The position numbers and the translations under genes are program-made. Shown here piece by piece: positions 1-10,019 of a stretch of 64,000 nucleotides of DNA. The notes below the pieces were generated by a model. The model did no database searches. It saw only the letters and a program-made list of their open reading frames with translations, and was not told the DNA's origin. Positions within the stretch are counted from its first letter, which is position 1; every line of letters starts with the position of its first letter. Origin of the DNA: Gymnothorax reevesii (taxonomy: Eukaryota; Chordata; Actinopteri; Anguilliformes; Muraenidae); contig CM056574.1 of the NCBI GenBank assembly GCA_029721435.1, positions 75,807,501 to 75,871,500 on the forward strand, read 5' to 3'.

Positions 1-977
1 AAGATGTTTTGCCAAGTTCTGTATGTGTTTGTGGGATCGTTAGGAGAATTTTTCATGCAGAACGTGTGGAGTAAACGTGTGGAGTTGAATGGTATGTTAG
101 TAGATTTCTGATGTAAAGGGGAAGTTTACCCATTAATGCTTTTGCAATAAAGATTAAAACATGATATTTCCTTCTGAGAGAGAATGAAGTCCATTGTACC
201 ATTTGATATAAACTGCAATGATGAGTTCTGGCCGCCGCATTTGTTACAAATCGCAGAGTTGAGTGATACACAACATCTAATTTTTTTAACAAGGAAGAGG
301 AAGCATGCATATAAATCAAATCACCATAATCTATCACTGCTAAAAAAGTACTCTGTATTAATCTTTTCCTTGCTGAGAAGGGAAAACATCTCTTTAGACG
401 AAAATAAAAACTTAATTTAGGTCTGAGCTTTTTTTAACAGATTCTCAATATGGACACCAAAAGAGAGCTTTTCATCCAACCAGATACCTAGGTATTTGTA
501 GGATTTTACTGTCTCTAATTGAGTACCATCTAGTGTCATTATTTTGTAGTCAGGAGGAGAACGTAGACGTGACAAGACCATGAATTTGGTTTTTTTGGCA
601 TTTAATACTAATTTTGATGTCACTAAAAATCTCTGTACCTTGTTAAAGGCAGATTGTAAAGACCTTGTTGCCTCTTGTAGGGATGCTGCAGAGGTGTAAA
701 GAATTGTGTCATCTGCATAAAGATTAACTTTTGCTGGTTCTAAACCCATACCTAGGTTATTTATATAAATAGAAAATAAAATAGGTCCCAGAACTGATCC
801 TTGGGGAACACCCACTTCTACTGTAAGTGGGGTTGAAATGTATTTATCTATGGACACACATTGTGTTTTACCAGTCAGATAACACTGTGCTACTGGAACC
901 TATGATTTGCAATCTTCGTAAAAGAACACTATGGTCAACAGTATCAAATGCTTTAGATAGATCGATGAATAATGCAG
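1..977 (-). pseudogene. L2 LINE #1: reverse transcriptase, C-terminal half
   Basis: The frame at 417-857 encodes PQGSVLGPILFSIYINNL, then YADDTILY and the downstream KYLGIWLD motif. These are RT palm motifs of CR1/L2-type LINEs, and both catalytic aspartates of the YADD box are present. The coding continues in another frame at 53-337 (residues TNAAARTHHCSLY), so at least one frameshift lies between 337 and 417. Upstream sense sequence at 860-977 still reads as RT and stops exactly where the solo LTR begins. Confidence 0.8.
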
Positions 978-1477
978 TGTTATGGCCCCAATTTGTTATT
1001 ACATTTACAACCCAACAGCAACAGCAAGGGATGACTGACTCAGTTTTTAAAACTTAAACACATTTAATGAACAGACGACTAAACAACTAACTAACCTACT
1101 GACCAAGATTGAATTTACAAGACAAAAAACAGAAATATTTACAGTCCCTTTTTGGTGGGGTGGCTTGGTGATGTCCTGGGAGAGGAAAATGCTCTATGGG
1201 GCAAAAATCCACTAAAGAAACTAAACAGGTCTTGAACAGAATGACAGGTCTGGTCACATGAATCCTTCTTCTTGCAATTTCTCCTACCACTTTACTGTCT
1301 CAATTCTCCCCTTTATATACTCTTTTGCAGACCCCTCCCACCTTTTAGACTTTTTTTTTCTTTTCTCTGGGACTTGTTTCAGACATGCCCGAAACATGCC
1401 CAAACCTAGCTCCAGTCGGAGCTTAACAAAAAAAAAAAGGTAAATACTGCCATCCAGTGGCTTATATTCACATTACA
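978..1477 (-). mobile_element. Solo LTR of the Gmr1-B family
   Basis: On the minus strand this 500-bp segment matches the Gmr1-B LTR at 51439-51937 along its whole length, from the start (TGTAATGTGAATATAGG-like, with differences) to the end (CAAATTGGGGCCATAACA). It is diverged by scattered substitutions. It is flanked by the 4-bp duplication GCAG (974-977 and 1478-1481), the same duplication length as the intact copy. No internal sequence is present, so it is a solo LTR left by LTR-LTR recombination. It splits the L2 RT coding region. Confidence 0.9.
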
Positions 1478-1481
1478 GCAG

Positions 1482-1617
1482 CACATGACTTTTTGTCATC
1501 TATGGCAGTAATAATGTCATTTGTAACATTAGTTACTGCCGTGATGGTGCTTTGTCCTTGTCTAAAGCCAGACTGTGTGGAGCTCAAAATACAATAATCA
1601 GTTAAAAAGGCTTTTAG
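1482..1617 (-). pseudogene. L2 LINE #1: RT central fragment
   Basis: This short stretch of the L2 RT survives between two solo LTRs. Read on the minus strand it encodes FLTDYC followed by the QSGFRQGQST motif, typical of the region just before the first catalytic aspartate block. It joins the RT halves at 860-977 and 2647 onward. Confidence 0.7.
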
Positions 1618-2641
1618 TGATATGGAATCAGTTGACACCAGATGCGGGAAAAGGGAATGAGGATTTTATTTTAAACCAAAACAAAACAGGCACGAGGGCC
1701 AACAAAAAACTTGGCCCAAAGGGTTGCAAAAAACAAACTAAGGTAAGCTACACAGAGCTAAAAAACAAAGAATGCAAATGACAAAAAACAAAAGGCACTG
1801 GAAACTCCAGGCAAGAAGATCAAGAAAAATAAATAACCAGACTAAATATATATACACAAGACGAGAGGCTAGGACAAGACTTGAAACTAGAAATGCTAGG
1901 GAACTTGACAACAAGAACTTGGCTAAACTTGAACATGCAACGAGACGCGAGACACTGTCTGCCAGCCAACTTCCACCGCATCCAGATAAAGGCTTGTAAT
2001 CAAGGACACATGAGGGGCAACACCTGGAGAAGCAGAAACAAGAGGCATGGCAAGATCAAGACATGGACAAGATTGGATGACATGACCTGCTCATTAAGAG
2101 AATGAGCGTGCTCAGCTTAAGTACCAATTAAGTATGCAGTTTGGAAGCAAGCATGAATGTTAAGAACAGAAAAGCACAGCAAGATCTTGAAATAGCAAAG
2201 CAGGAATCATGACAATAAACTCCCTGTCTAAATTAGTAATATTAGTATTGTGTCTATCTAAGAATTACACCACCCAGTGAGTGTTAGTAAATGTTAGTAA
2301 CTTAAAAACAGTTAATTGCCAATTAAGCTTAGAAAGGCCCGAAGCCAGCACAGCACAGAAGGAAGAGGGAAATACCAAAGCCAACCCAGAGCTCTGAAAT
2401 GCGCAACAACGAAGGCACGGGGCGGAACGCAGACAAGCGGTGGAGTGGCATGGCAGACCTGGCAAAAACAAAAACATGGAAAAGTAAAAACATGGACAAG
2501 GAATGAAACTTGAAGTGTAAAATCCTGAAACAAGAAACTGTTAAAACTATGACATGAACATGAACTATGAACTATGGAATCTTGGAACATGAAACTGTTA
2601 AAACCATAAACACTGTCCAGGCCAAAGGCCAGAACACAACA
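1618..2641 (-). mobile_element. Solo LTR of an unidentified LTR retrotransposon
   Basis: A 1024-bp segment begins TG and ends CA on the plus strand and is flanked by the 5-bp duplication TTTAG (1613-1617 and 2642-2646). It interrupts the L2 RT frame between the residues NEQL and KAFLTDY. On the minus strand an AATAAA signal (plus 1665-1670) lies about 50 bases from the end, as expected for an LTR in that orientation. It does not resemble either Gmr1 LTR. Short reading frames inside look like chance. A 5-bp duplication fits BEL/Pao, some Gypsy or retroviral elements; the family is not identified. Confidence 0.65.
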
Positions 2642-3420
2642 TTTAGTTGCTCATTCATAAGGGATTCAAATAATTTGGCCATAACAGATAATTTGGAAAT
2701 TGGGTGATAATTATCTAAAATGGAAGGATCACCTCCTTTTAACAGTGGGAGAACAATTGTTGATTTCCAAGGACTGGGAATAGATCCACTGCATAATAAG
2801 GTTGAAAATGGAGGAAATAGGCCCAGCTATCAAGTCTGCTGCAGTTTTTAAAAAGAAAGGTCTGATCTGGTCTGGACCAGCAGACTTTTTGCAATCTAGG
2901 CTTAGCAGTGCCTTACGTGTTTCAGAAACGGATATCATCGAAAAATTGAAATTGTTTGAGTGTGTGGGGGGGCCAGCAAATATAGCCTCAATGCTATCTG
3001 GAAGACAGCTCTGTGTAAGTACTCCTGCTTTGATGAAATGTTTATTGAATACATCTACTATATTTTGTTTACCCCTTACTTCACCTTGATCCATTTTTAA
3101 AACTTCAGGAATAGATGGAGGTGAAATATAACCAGAGGAAGATTTTACTAATTTCCAAAATTGTTTGGGGTCATTTAAATTTTTATTTATCAGATTCAGG
3201 TAGTGCTCACTTTTTGTATTTTTTATTAGTTTGGTACACTTATTTCTTACGATTCTATAGTCTAGCCAGTTTTTTTCAGTGTCAGTTTGTTTAGCTTTTG
3301 CCCAAGCATGATTCCGTCCCCTAATAGCAGCTGCGATGGTATCATTAAACCAGGGGTTATCTCTACCTCTCACTCTGTACTTTCGAAGAGGTGCATGTTT
3401 GTTAATAATTAATAAAAAAG
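2642..3420 (-). pseudogene. L2 LINE #1: RT N-terminal part
   Basis: The minus-strand frame 2729-3373 encodes NPWFNDTI near its start, an inter-domain motif following the endonuclease, and the KKSAGPDQI motif at the entry to the RT domain. It reads on past 2729 with a frameshift into LLKGGDPS and SKLSVMAKLFESL before the solo LTR. Another frameshift near the T-run at 3420-3427 separates it from the endonuclease frame. Confidence 0.78.
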
Positions 3421-3427
3421 TCTTTTT

Positions 3428-4270
3428 TTAAAAATCCCAAGCCAACTCAACATCATCCATATCAGAGACACAGTTCAAATCACTATGGTAAATATCATGA
3501 AGAAAAGCCTGCTTATTCAAACATTTATAATTTCTTTTAAAAATAAACCGTGGTTTAGTTTTAGAAAGCTTGCAATTTCCAACACAGGCAACCGTATAAT
3601 GATTGCTGATATCATTACAAAACATTCCAACAGCCGAGTACTTATATGGAGCATTAGTAAGAACAACATCAATTAAGGTTGACTTGTCCGTTTGTTTAGA
3701 GTGAAGTCGTGTGGGTGAGCGTATTAGTTGCGTTAGGTGTAACGCATCACATAAGTCTCTTAGAGCATGAGATGAGGATGTTGACAGCCAGTACCAGTTC
3801 AGATCTCCCAGGACAATAAACTCGTTCGACAGTTTGTGCAGAAATTCTGACAGCAGGACAGTTGCCCCACCTGAGGCCGACGGTGGGCGGTAGCATCCTA
3901 CCACAGTCAGCTCTGCACTATTGGGGAGATTTAATTTGATTGTGCACAGTTCAAAGAACTTCGGCTTTGTTATTGCTTCGACACAGCAACAGTTCAACGA
4001 TGATTTGACATATATCACCACACCCCCTCCTTTATTTATGCGATCAGCCCTGAAGAGACTGTATCCTTCGATATGAATCATACTGTTTGTGATTGATGGT
4101 TTTAGCCACGTCTCTGACAGGACCATGACTTTGCATTCTGTCAGTTTAGCCCACAGACGAATATCGTCTATTTTATTTATCAGGCAGCGCACATTGACAT
4201 GAATGAAACGCAAGCCACAGGTATTCTTAAGATCATCTGGGTTTATTAACTCAGTCAATTCTGGGCCTGG
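3428..4270 (-). pseudogene. L2 LINE #1: apurinic-like endonuclease
   Basis: The frame 3428-4258 encodes an exonuclease-endonuclease-phosphatase type domain. Visible motifs in order are FIHVNVRCL (strand 1), LSETWLKP (catalytic glutamate), GGGVVIYVK, VVGCYRPP, VLGDLNW (Asp and Asn of the active site) and LIDVVLTN. Final DH residues are not clear (SNHYTVAC). The frame extends upstream to about 4270 with an NPGP motif typical of the region before the endonuclease in L2/CR1 elements. There the Tx1-type LINE interrupts the element. Confidence 0.82.
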
Positions 4271-4284
4271 ATTGGGATAAATGT
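4271..4284. repeat. Left TSD of the Tx1-type LINE
   Basis: ATTGGGATAAATGT here and ATTGGGATGAATGT at 13826-13839 are the same L2 codons before the NPGP motif, differing at one base. They flank the Tx1-type LINE and show where the L2 coding sequence was opened. Confidence 0.85.
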
Positions 4285-4535
4285 GTGTTTTTTTTTTTTA
4301 AATCCCTCCACCACCACCCATTTTGGGGGCCTACTGAATTTAATCAATTACAGTAAATTTCTCAAAGACCCCACACCCACCCTTTTACTCCCATCACAAC
4401 ACCCTAAACCCATATTTACAGATGATACAGTGAAAGGACAATGACATAAATTAGAATGTAAACATACACAAAGATGAGTAAATTGAAGTGAAAATTAAGA
4501 ACATACCTATACAATACCTACATTAATCATAATTA

Positions 4536-4625
4536 TATATATGTATACATATATACATAAACATATGCATACATATATACATATACATACATACAGCATA
4601 TAGATATATATATACATACATAAAC
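4536..4625. repeat. TATA/CATA microsatellite
   Basis: Imperfect alternating ATAT, ATAC and ACAT words, continuing on the far side of Gmr1-A (9929-9950, ACACACACATAC). It probably belongs to the 3' UTR tail region of the Tx1-type LINE. Confidence 0.8.
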
Positions 4626-4629
4626 GTAC

Positions 4630-5105
4630 TGTTATGACTTGGAAAAATCACAACAAAAAACTGGCAAGTACAACTAAAACAAATTTATTCTTTACAAAAA
4701 AAGTTGTACAAAAATTATCCACTATTTAAATTCTCTAATAACACTGCCACTATTTAACTGTTGCCAAAACAAAACTCTGGTCTGCTCTCTTCTGCTGTCT
4801 GCTCTCTTTGTTGTCAGTCTCTTTGTTGTCTGTAACTGCTGTGCTTAAAATCACAGCCTTTTTATAGTCTAGCAACCTTCCAGAAAGATCCACAGGATTC
4901 TAGGGAAATCCCGCCCCCTCCAAGCAGGAAAGTGCCAGAAGCTTCTAGAAATTACTAGACTTTTCTTAATGATTTTACAAACACGCCACCAGATGGTGCC
5001 AATGAACAAAATAAATATAGCTGACCAGCAAGGCAGCAAAACAGCATGTAACAAACTTCATTTACAAATGGAATATAATGCTGTACAAAATTATCATACA
5101 TAACA
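4630..5105 (-). repeat. Gmr1-A 3' LTR
   Basis: A 476-bp LTR beginning TG and ending CA. By eye it matches 9449-9924 throughout, including the 61-codon chance frame inside both. It contains the reverse complement of a TATAAAAA box at 4859-4866. Confidence 0.93.
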
Positions 5106-5117
5106 CCTCCCCTCTTT
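5106..5117 (-). other. Gmr1-A polypurine tract
   Basis: On the minus strand AAAGAGGGGAGG directly abuts the 3' LTR, the expected place for the plus-strand DNA primer of an LTR retrotransposon. Confidence 0.85.
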
Positions 5118-5308
5118 AAGAAAGGAAAGGTTTGCTAAAAGCTTTCTTTTGTTAAAATTAACACAGATTTATAATCAGAACAATCTTGAACTTTACACAA
5201 ACGCATTATTGATCATGATAACAATCATATACATAACAAACAGTGCAAGTCTCACAATCAGATAGAAAAGTAAAATTACGTTTTTCACAATCACGAAAAG
5301 AAATAAAA

Positions 5309-8300
5309 TTACATGCGTGAAAGTGTATCTGGCGTTACATTATCTTTTCCCCTGATGTGAGAAATGTCCAAATCATACTCTTGCAAAAGTAAACTCCATC
5401 TCAGTAACCTTAGATTCTTGTTTTTGATCTTGTGCAAGAATGTGAGGGGATGGTGATCACCGAAGACCTTGATGGAAGTAGCTGAACAAGTCAAATAGAC
5501 TTCAAAATGTTGTAAAGCCAAAACAAGTGCCAAACATTCTTTTTCAATTGTTGAGTAGTTTTTCTGATGTTTATCAAACTTTTTGGAAAAGTAACAAACA
5601 GGATGATCTACTCCATCAGTGTCTTCTTGCAGTAAAACTGCACCTGCACCAATGTCACTGGCATCAACTCCCAACTTGAACTCCTTTTTGAAATTGGGAG
5701 ATAAGAGAACTGGTGCATTTTTGAGAATCGCTTTCAGCTGGTCAAATGAATTTTGACATTTTTCATCCCAAACAAATTTTGCATTTTTCTTCAGTAAATT
5801 TGTCAAAGGTTCAGAGATGATAGAGAAATTTTTACAGAATTTTCTGTAGTAGCCAGCCATCCCTAGAAATCTCATGAGCTGTCTTTTAGTTGTTGGCTCA
5901 GGAAATTCAGTGATAACTTTGACTTTTGCATCAACTGGTTTGACTTGAGCCTGTCTAAGATATTTCTCCTTCTCTGGATTCATTCTGTAGGGATGCTGTT
6001 TTAAAGGCTTGGCATCATCTTGTAGGATGACATCATGGTAAACCAAATCAGTCCTTGATGGAACGTCAGGGAAAATGTGACTATATTCAAATATAAGCTG
6101 CTTTAGCTGCTGTTGTTGAAAAGGGTCCAGGTGGGACAACTTGCTGTCAATATTTTGAAGAATGTCTGAATTTTCAAGTTTGACTGGACCAGGTTCATTT
6201 TCTAAGGGGCAGTCACAATCTTCTTTGGAATTTTCCTGTTCAACTGTATTTACCACATTGACTGGCTTTTGCTGTGTGTCTCTATCAGTGTATTCTTTCA
6301 GCATGTTGATGTGACACATTTGTTTTTGTTTCCTCCTTCCAGGAGTTGAAATTATGTAATTTAGATCACTGACCTTTTTGAGGACAGTGTAAGGGCCGAA
6401 ATATCGGGCTCTTAGAGGGTTTCCAGGAACTGGCAAAAGTGCAAGAACTTTGTCACCAGTTTTAAAACTTCTATCTTTTGAATGAAGGTCATATCTGGCT
6501 TTCATTTTGTCCTGAGCTTCTTTGAGATTAGACTTAGCAAAGTCACAGGCCTTAGAGAAACGATTGCGGAAGTCAGAGACATACTGAAGCAAGTTCATTG
6601 GGACATCATCTTCGGCCAGAAACTTTTCCTTCAGAAGCTTCAAAGGTCCACGGACTGTATGCCCAAAAACGAGCTCAAAAGGACTGAACCCAAGAGACTC
6701 CTGAACAGCTTCACGGGCAGCAAACAGAAGAAGATGGACACCTTCATCCCAATCTTTCTCTGTGTCAAGGCAGTAGGTCCTTATCATGTTCTTCAGGGTT
6801 TGATGGAACCTCTCCAAAGCACCTTGACTCTCAGGATGGTAAGCTGATAACCTGTATTGTTTAATACCAAGCTCATGCATAACTTGTTGAAATATGCCAG
6901 ACATGAAATTTGATCCTTGATCAGACTGAATAGACTTAGGAAGACCGACAAAGCAGAAAAACTTAGTTAGAGCCTTGATGATAGTCTTCGCCTTGATATT
7001 ACGAAGTGGAATTGCCTCAGGAAACCGGGTGGAAGCACACATGATAGTCAGTAAGTACTCACAACCAGACCTAGTCTTCGGCAATGGTCCAACACAGTCA
7101 ATGATGATCCGACTGAAAGGTTCTTCAAAAGCGGGAATGGGCTTAAGTCGAGCCTTTGGAATATTTTGATTCGGCTTCCCTACCATTTGCCAAGTATGAC
7201 AGGATTTGCAGTACTCCTGTACATCAGACCTCATGGAAGGCCAGAAGAAGTGGTTTCTGACACGTTGAAGGGTCTTCTTGATACCCAAATGACCTGACAT
7301 AGGATTGTCATGGGCCAGACTAAGAGTTTCTTGACGGTACGGCTTTGGAAGAACAATTTGATGGGTGATCATCCACTCTTCATCTGCAGGAACGTCGGGT
7401 GGACGCCACTTTCTCATCAGCACACCATTTTTGTCGTAAAAACAGACAGGAACTTGAGTAGCCTCTTGTTCACTTGCAGCCTGAGGTAGAAGATGCGCTA
7501 GATCACAAGCTTGTTGTTGCTCATGAATAATTTGTTTACGTGACAAAATGTCATTAGAATGACCTGACAAGGACAAGTCTGAAGATTTCCCAGACATCTC
7601 AGGACTGGAAGGTTCCTGATGAAAAGACTGCCCAATGAAGGTGTCAGCCAGGTTAAAGTCCAGATCAGCATTATCTTGAATAGCCTTTTTGGCCATAGAA
7701 CGAGTAACTGCACATGAAGGATAGAGGTCTGGAATTTCCTCCTCTATAGAGTGATGAATCAAAGGAGTGTCAGTTACAATAGGGTAGGGTACAACCTTAT
7801 CCCCAGCAAGATCATTACCAAGAAGCAAATGAATGCCTTTGAAAGGAAGAGAAGACCTAACACCAACAGTAACAGGCCCAGAGACTAAGTCTGATTTGAG
7901 ATGAACATTATGGAGAGGTACACTTGTAAAACCACATTCTACTCCTTGAATAAGGACATTAGCCTGAGTAGACGATTTGTCCGAAAAAGGCAGAATATCT
8001 GCAAGAATAAGAGATTGGGAAGACCCTGTATCCCTTAGAATTCGAACAGGAGCAGATGAGGAAAAATCATGTGAAAGTGAGACAGAACCATCAGTGATGA
8101 ATGGCTCAAAACCCTCCATAACCGGATCAGACACAGAAGGTAGAAGATCAGGTGAACTGACCATTGATACAAGAGATTCTCTCTTTGTCAAAGCAGTTGG
8201 CTTGGTTTCTTCTCGTTGTTGTTTTTTCTTGAGAGCATAACACTCAGAAATAAGGTGACCTTGCTTTTTGCAGTAATGGCAAGACACAGAGGGTAAAGAA

Positions 8301-9370
8301 TCAGAGGATTGCTTCTCACTGGAAGGTTTCCTTTCAGAAGTGGCCTTAGAATCATTAGAAGTGTTATTAGAAGTAGTCTTGGACTGAAACTTGCTTTGAA
8401 ATTTAGAAAAAGTAGATTTTTGGACAAAAGAAGTCTTGTGAGTCAATGCATAACTATCAGCTAGCGTAGAAACATCTTGCAAAGTAATGGCTTGTTTTTC
8501 TTCAAGGAAAGTCTTAATATCAGGCTGGACACACCTTTTGAATTCCTCAACCAGAATAAGTTGCCTCATTCTATCAAAATCTTTTTCAACTTTCATGGAA
8601 TTACACCACTGATCAAACAACTGTTCCTTTAACCTGCCAAATTCAACATGAGTTTGACTGGCTTCCTTGCAAGAATTCCTAAATTTTTGCCTGTAAGCCT
8701 CGGGGACTAATTCATAACCCTTCAGAATGGCAGATTTGACAAAATCATAATCAGCACACTGTTGGACAGATAACTGGTTATAGATTTTTCTAGCTTTACC
8801 AGTAAGAACACTTTGTAACATCATTGTCCAATGCTCTTTTGGCCATTTCAAATTTTCAGCAATTTTTTCAAAATGGGTAAAGTATTGGTCAACATCATTT
8901 TCTAAGAAAGGAGGAACAAATCTGATATGTTTAACCACATCAAAATGATCAGAAAGTCCAGAAGATTTTGGAACAGTACCTGCTTCTATTTTCTTCATTT
9001 CCAATTCGTACTGCATTCTTTTTTCTTCTATTTCGAGTTGTTTCTCCAACCTTCTTTCTTCCATCTCCATCCTTCTTTCCTCCAGTTCTCTTTCCTTCTC
9101 CAGCTCTTTCAGGCGCAGCTGAAATTCAAGCCTTTGCAGCTCCGTTGCAGGCACTTCCACAGCTTTAATTAATTCTGCTGCTTCTTCCCCAAAGATATCT
9201 TCATCGATGAAATGTTGCACCAAAATGTTGAATATTTCTTGTTTCTTCATTGATGACTTCACATCAGATAATCCAAGGGTTGAGGCTATTTGTAGCAAGT
9301 CCTTCTTCTTTGCCAACAAAATTAATTCCTGGGTTGGAGTTTTCAAAAAACTTTCCACATCAAAAGTCAT
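5309..9370 (-). CDS. Gmr1-A gag-pol polyprotein lacking the RT palm
   Basis: A 1353-residue frame starting at the ATG at 9368-9370. Order: an N-terminal SAP-like helical segment (about 1-60), a Glu/Arg-rich coiled coil (about 80-130), the gag core, a zinc knuckle CHYCKKQGHLISEC (364-377), aspartic protease LRDTGSS (Asp447), an HHCC zinc-binding segment, an integrase DDE domain (first Asp near 758 in DCVGPLPKTRSG, then SDQGSNF and ESQGALERFH), a GPY/F-type C-terminus, a short RT entry (HPYRMNPEKEKY), then directly the RT thumb/connection and RNase H (VDASD, STIEKE). About 180 residues carrying the RT active site are missing in frame near plus 5950. RNase H has GDHHPL where the sister element has TDHNPL. 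Gag, protease and integrase look intact. Confidence 0.9.
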   Translation of the reverse strand: MTFDVESFLKTPTQELILLAKKKDLLQIASTLGLSDVKSSMKKQEIFNILVQHFIDEDIFGEEAAELIKAVEVPATELQRLEFQLRLKELEKERELEERRMEMEERRLEKQLEIEEKRMQYELEMKKIEAGTVPKSSGLSDHFDVVKHIRFVPPFLENDVDQYFTHFEKIAENLKWPKEHWTMMLQSVLTGKARKIYNQLSVQQCADYDFVKSAILKGYELVPEAYRQKFRNSCKEASQTHVEFGRLKEQLFDQWCNSMKVEKDFDRMRQLILVEEFKRCVQPDIKTFLEEKQAITLQDVSTLADSYALTHKTSFVQKSTFSKFQSKFQSKTTSNNTSNDSKATSERKPSSEKQSSDSLPSVSCHYCKKQGHLISECYALKKKQQREETKPTALTKRESLVSMVSSPDLLPSVSDPVMEGFEPFITDGSVSLSHDFSSSAPVRILRDTGSSQSLILADILPFSDKSSTQANVLIQGVECGFTSVPLHNVHLKSDLVSGPVTVGVRSSLPFKGIHLLLGNDLAGDKVVPYPIVTDTPLIHHSIEEEIPDLYPSCAVTRSMAKKAIQDNADLDFNLADTFIGQSFHQEPSSPEMSGKSSDLSLSGHSNDILSRKQIIHEQQQACDLAHLLPQAASEQEATQVPVCFYDKNGVLMRKWRPPDVPADEEWMITHQIVLPKPYRQETLSLAHDNPMSGHLGIKKTLQRVRNHFFWPSMRSDVQEYCKSCHTWQMVGKPNQNIPKARLKPIPAFEEPFSRIIIDCVGPLPKTRSGCEYLLTIMCASTRFPEAIPLRNIKAKTIIKALTKFFCFVGLPKSIQSDQGSNFMSGIFQQVMHELGIKQYRLSAYHPESQGALERFHQTLKNMIRTYCLDTEKDWDEGVHLLLFAAREAVQESLGFSPFELVFGHTVRGPLKLLKEKFLAEDDVPMNLLQYVSDFRNRFSKACDFAKSNLKEAQDKMKARYDLHSKDRSFKTGDKVLALLPVPGNPLRARYFGPYTVLKKVSDLNYIISTPGRRKQKQMCHINMLKEYTDRDTQQKPVNVVNTVEQENSKEDCDCPLENEPGPVKLENSDILQNIDSKLSHLDPFQQQQLKQLIFEYSHIFPDVPSRTDLVYHDVILQDDAKPLKQHPYRMNPEKEKYLRQAQVKPVDAKVKVITEFPEPTTKRQLMRFLGMAGYYRKFCKNFSIISEPLTNLLKKNAKFVWDEKCQNSFDQLKAILKNAPVLLSPNFKKEFKLGVDASDIGAGAVLLQEDTDGVDHPVCYFSKKFDKHQKNYSTIEKECLALVLALQHFEVYLTCSATSIKVFGDHHPLTFLHKIKNKNLRLLRWSLLLQEYDLDISHIRGKDNVTPDTLSRM

Positions 9371-9427
9371 GATTGCTGGTTTTTAAACTAGTCAAAAGAT
9401 TTAAAATAATAATCTTCGGTGAATCCA

Positions 9428-9445
9428 ATCTCGGTGGAACCTCCA
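9428..9445 (-). other. Gmr1-A primer binding site, tRNA-Gln type
   Basis: On the minus strand TGGAGGTTCCACCGAGAT lies 3 bases after the 5' LTR. It is complementary to the 3' end of vertebrate tRNA-Gln (ending ...ATCTCGGTGGAACCT plus CCA). It is a priming site, not a tRNA gene. Confidence 0.88.
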
Positions 9446-9448
9446 ATT

Positions 9449-9924
9449 TGTTATGACTTGGAAAAATCACAACAAAAAACTGGCAAGTACAACTAAAACA
9501 AATTTATTCTTTACAAAAAAAGTTGTACAAAAATTATCCACTATTTAAATTCTCTAATAACACTGCCACTATTTAACTGTTGCCAAAACAAAACTCTGGT
9601 CTGCTCTCTTCTGCTGTCTGCTCTCTTTGTTGTCAGTCTCTTTGTTGTCTGTAACTGCTGTGCTTAAAATCACAGCCTTTTTATAGTCTAGCAACCTTCC
9701 AGAAAGATCCACAGGATTCTAGGGAAATCCCGCCCCCTCCAAGCAGGAAAGTGCCAGAAGCTTCTAGAAATTACTAGACTTTTCTTAATGATTTTACAAA
9801 CACGCCACCAGATGGTGCCAATGAACAAAATAAATATAGCTGACCAGCAAGGCAGCAAAACAGCATGTAACAAACTTCATTTACAAATGGAATATAATGC
9901 TGTACAAAATTATCATACATAACA
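9449..9924 (-). repeat. Gmr1-A 5' LTR
   Basis: A 476-bp LTR matching 4630-5105 by eye and followed by the GTAC duplication at 9925-9928. On the minus strand it would drive transcription of the element. Confidence 0.93.
9678..9685 (-). promoter_or_regulatory. Putative TATA box in Gmr1-A 5' LTR
   Basis: TATAAAAA on the minus strand, within GACTATAAAAAGGCTG, in the middle of the 5' LTR, a plausible core promoter. Motif only. Confidence 0.6.
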
Positions 9925-10019
9925 GTACCTAGACACACACACATACATAAGATACATGCTTTAGCAAATATAGTCATACAACATATCATATATTAATGTA
10001 CTCATACAATTACTTATTT

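Larger units (their letters stand above)
4630..9924 (-). mobile_element. Gmr1-A: Ty3/Gypsy element with integrase before RT, RT core deleted
   Basis: A 5295-bp element with 476-bp LTRs that look identical by eye, flanked by the 4-bp duplication GTAC (4626-4629, 9925-9928). Minus-strand order is 5' LTR (9449-9924), tRNA-Gln primer site (9428-9445), one long gag-pol frame (9370-5309), purine tract (5106-5117) and 3' LTR (4630-5105). Domain order gag-PR-IN-RT-RH matches the Gmr1 group first described in cod. Identical LTRs suggest recent insertion, yet the RT catalytic part is missing, so it is probably non-autonomous. Confidence 0.92.

Noticed and set aside
1618..2641. Interpreting this segment as another Gmr1 LTR
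   Set aside because: Neither end nor body resembles the two Gmr1 LTRs and the duplication is 5 bp instead of 4 bp.
6482..6847. Plus-strand 121-codon frame inside Gmr1-A
   Set aside because: It lies opposite the integrase C-terminal part of the minus-strand gag-pol frame and has no recognisable motifs; a shadow frame.
9428..9445. tRNA gene suggested by the tRNA-Gln match
   Set aside because: Only the 18-base 3' complement is present, at the primer-site position of an LTR element; there is no cloverleaf.
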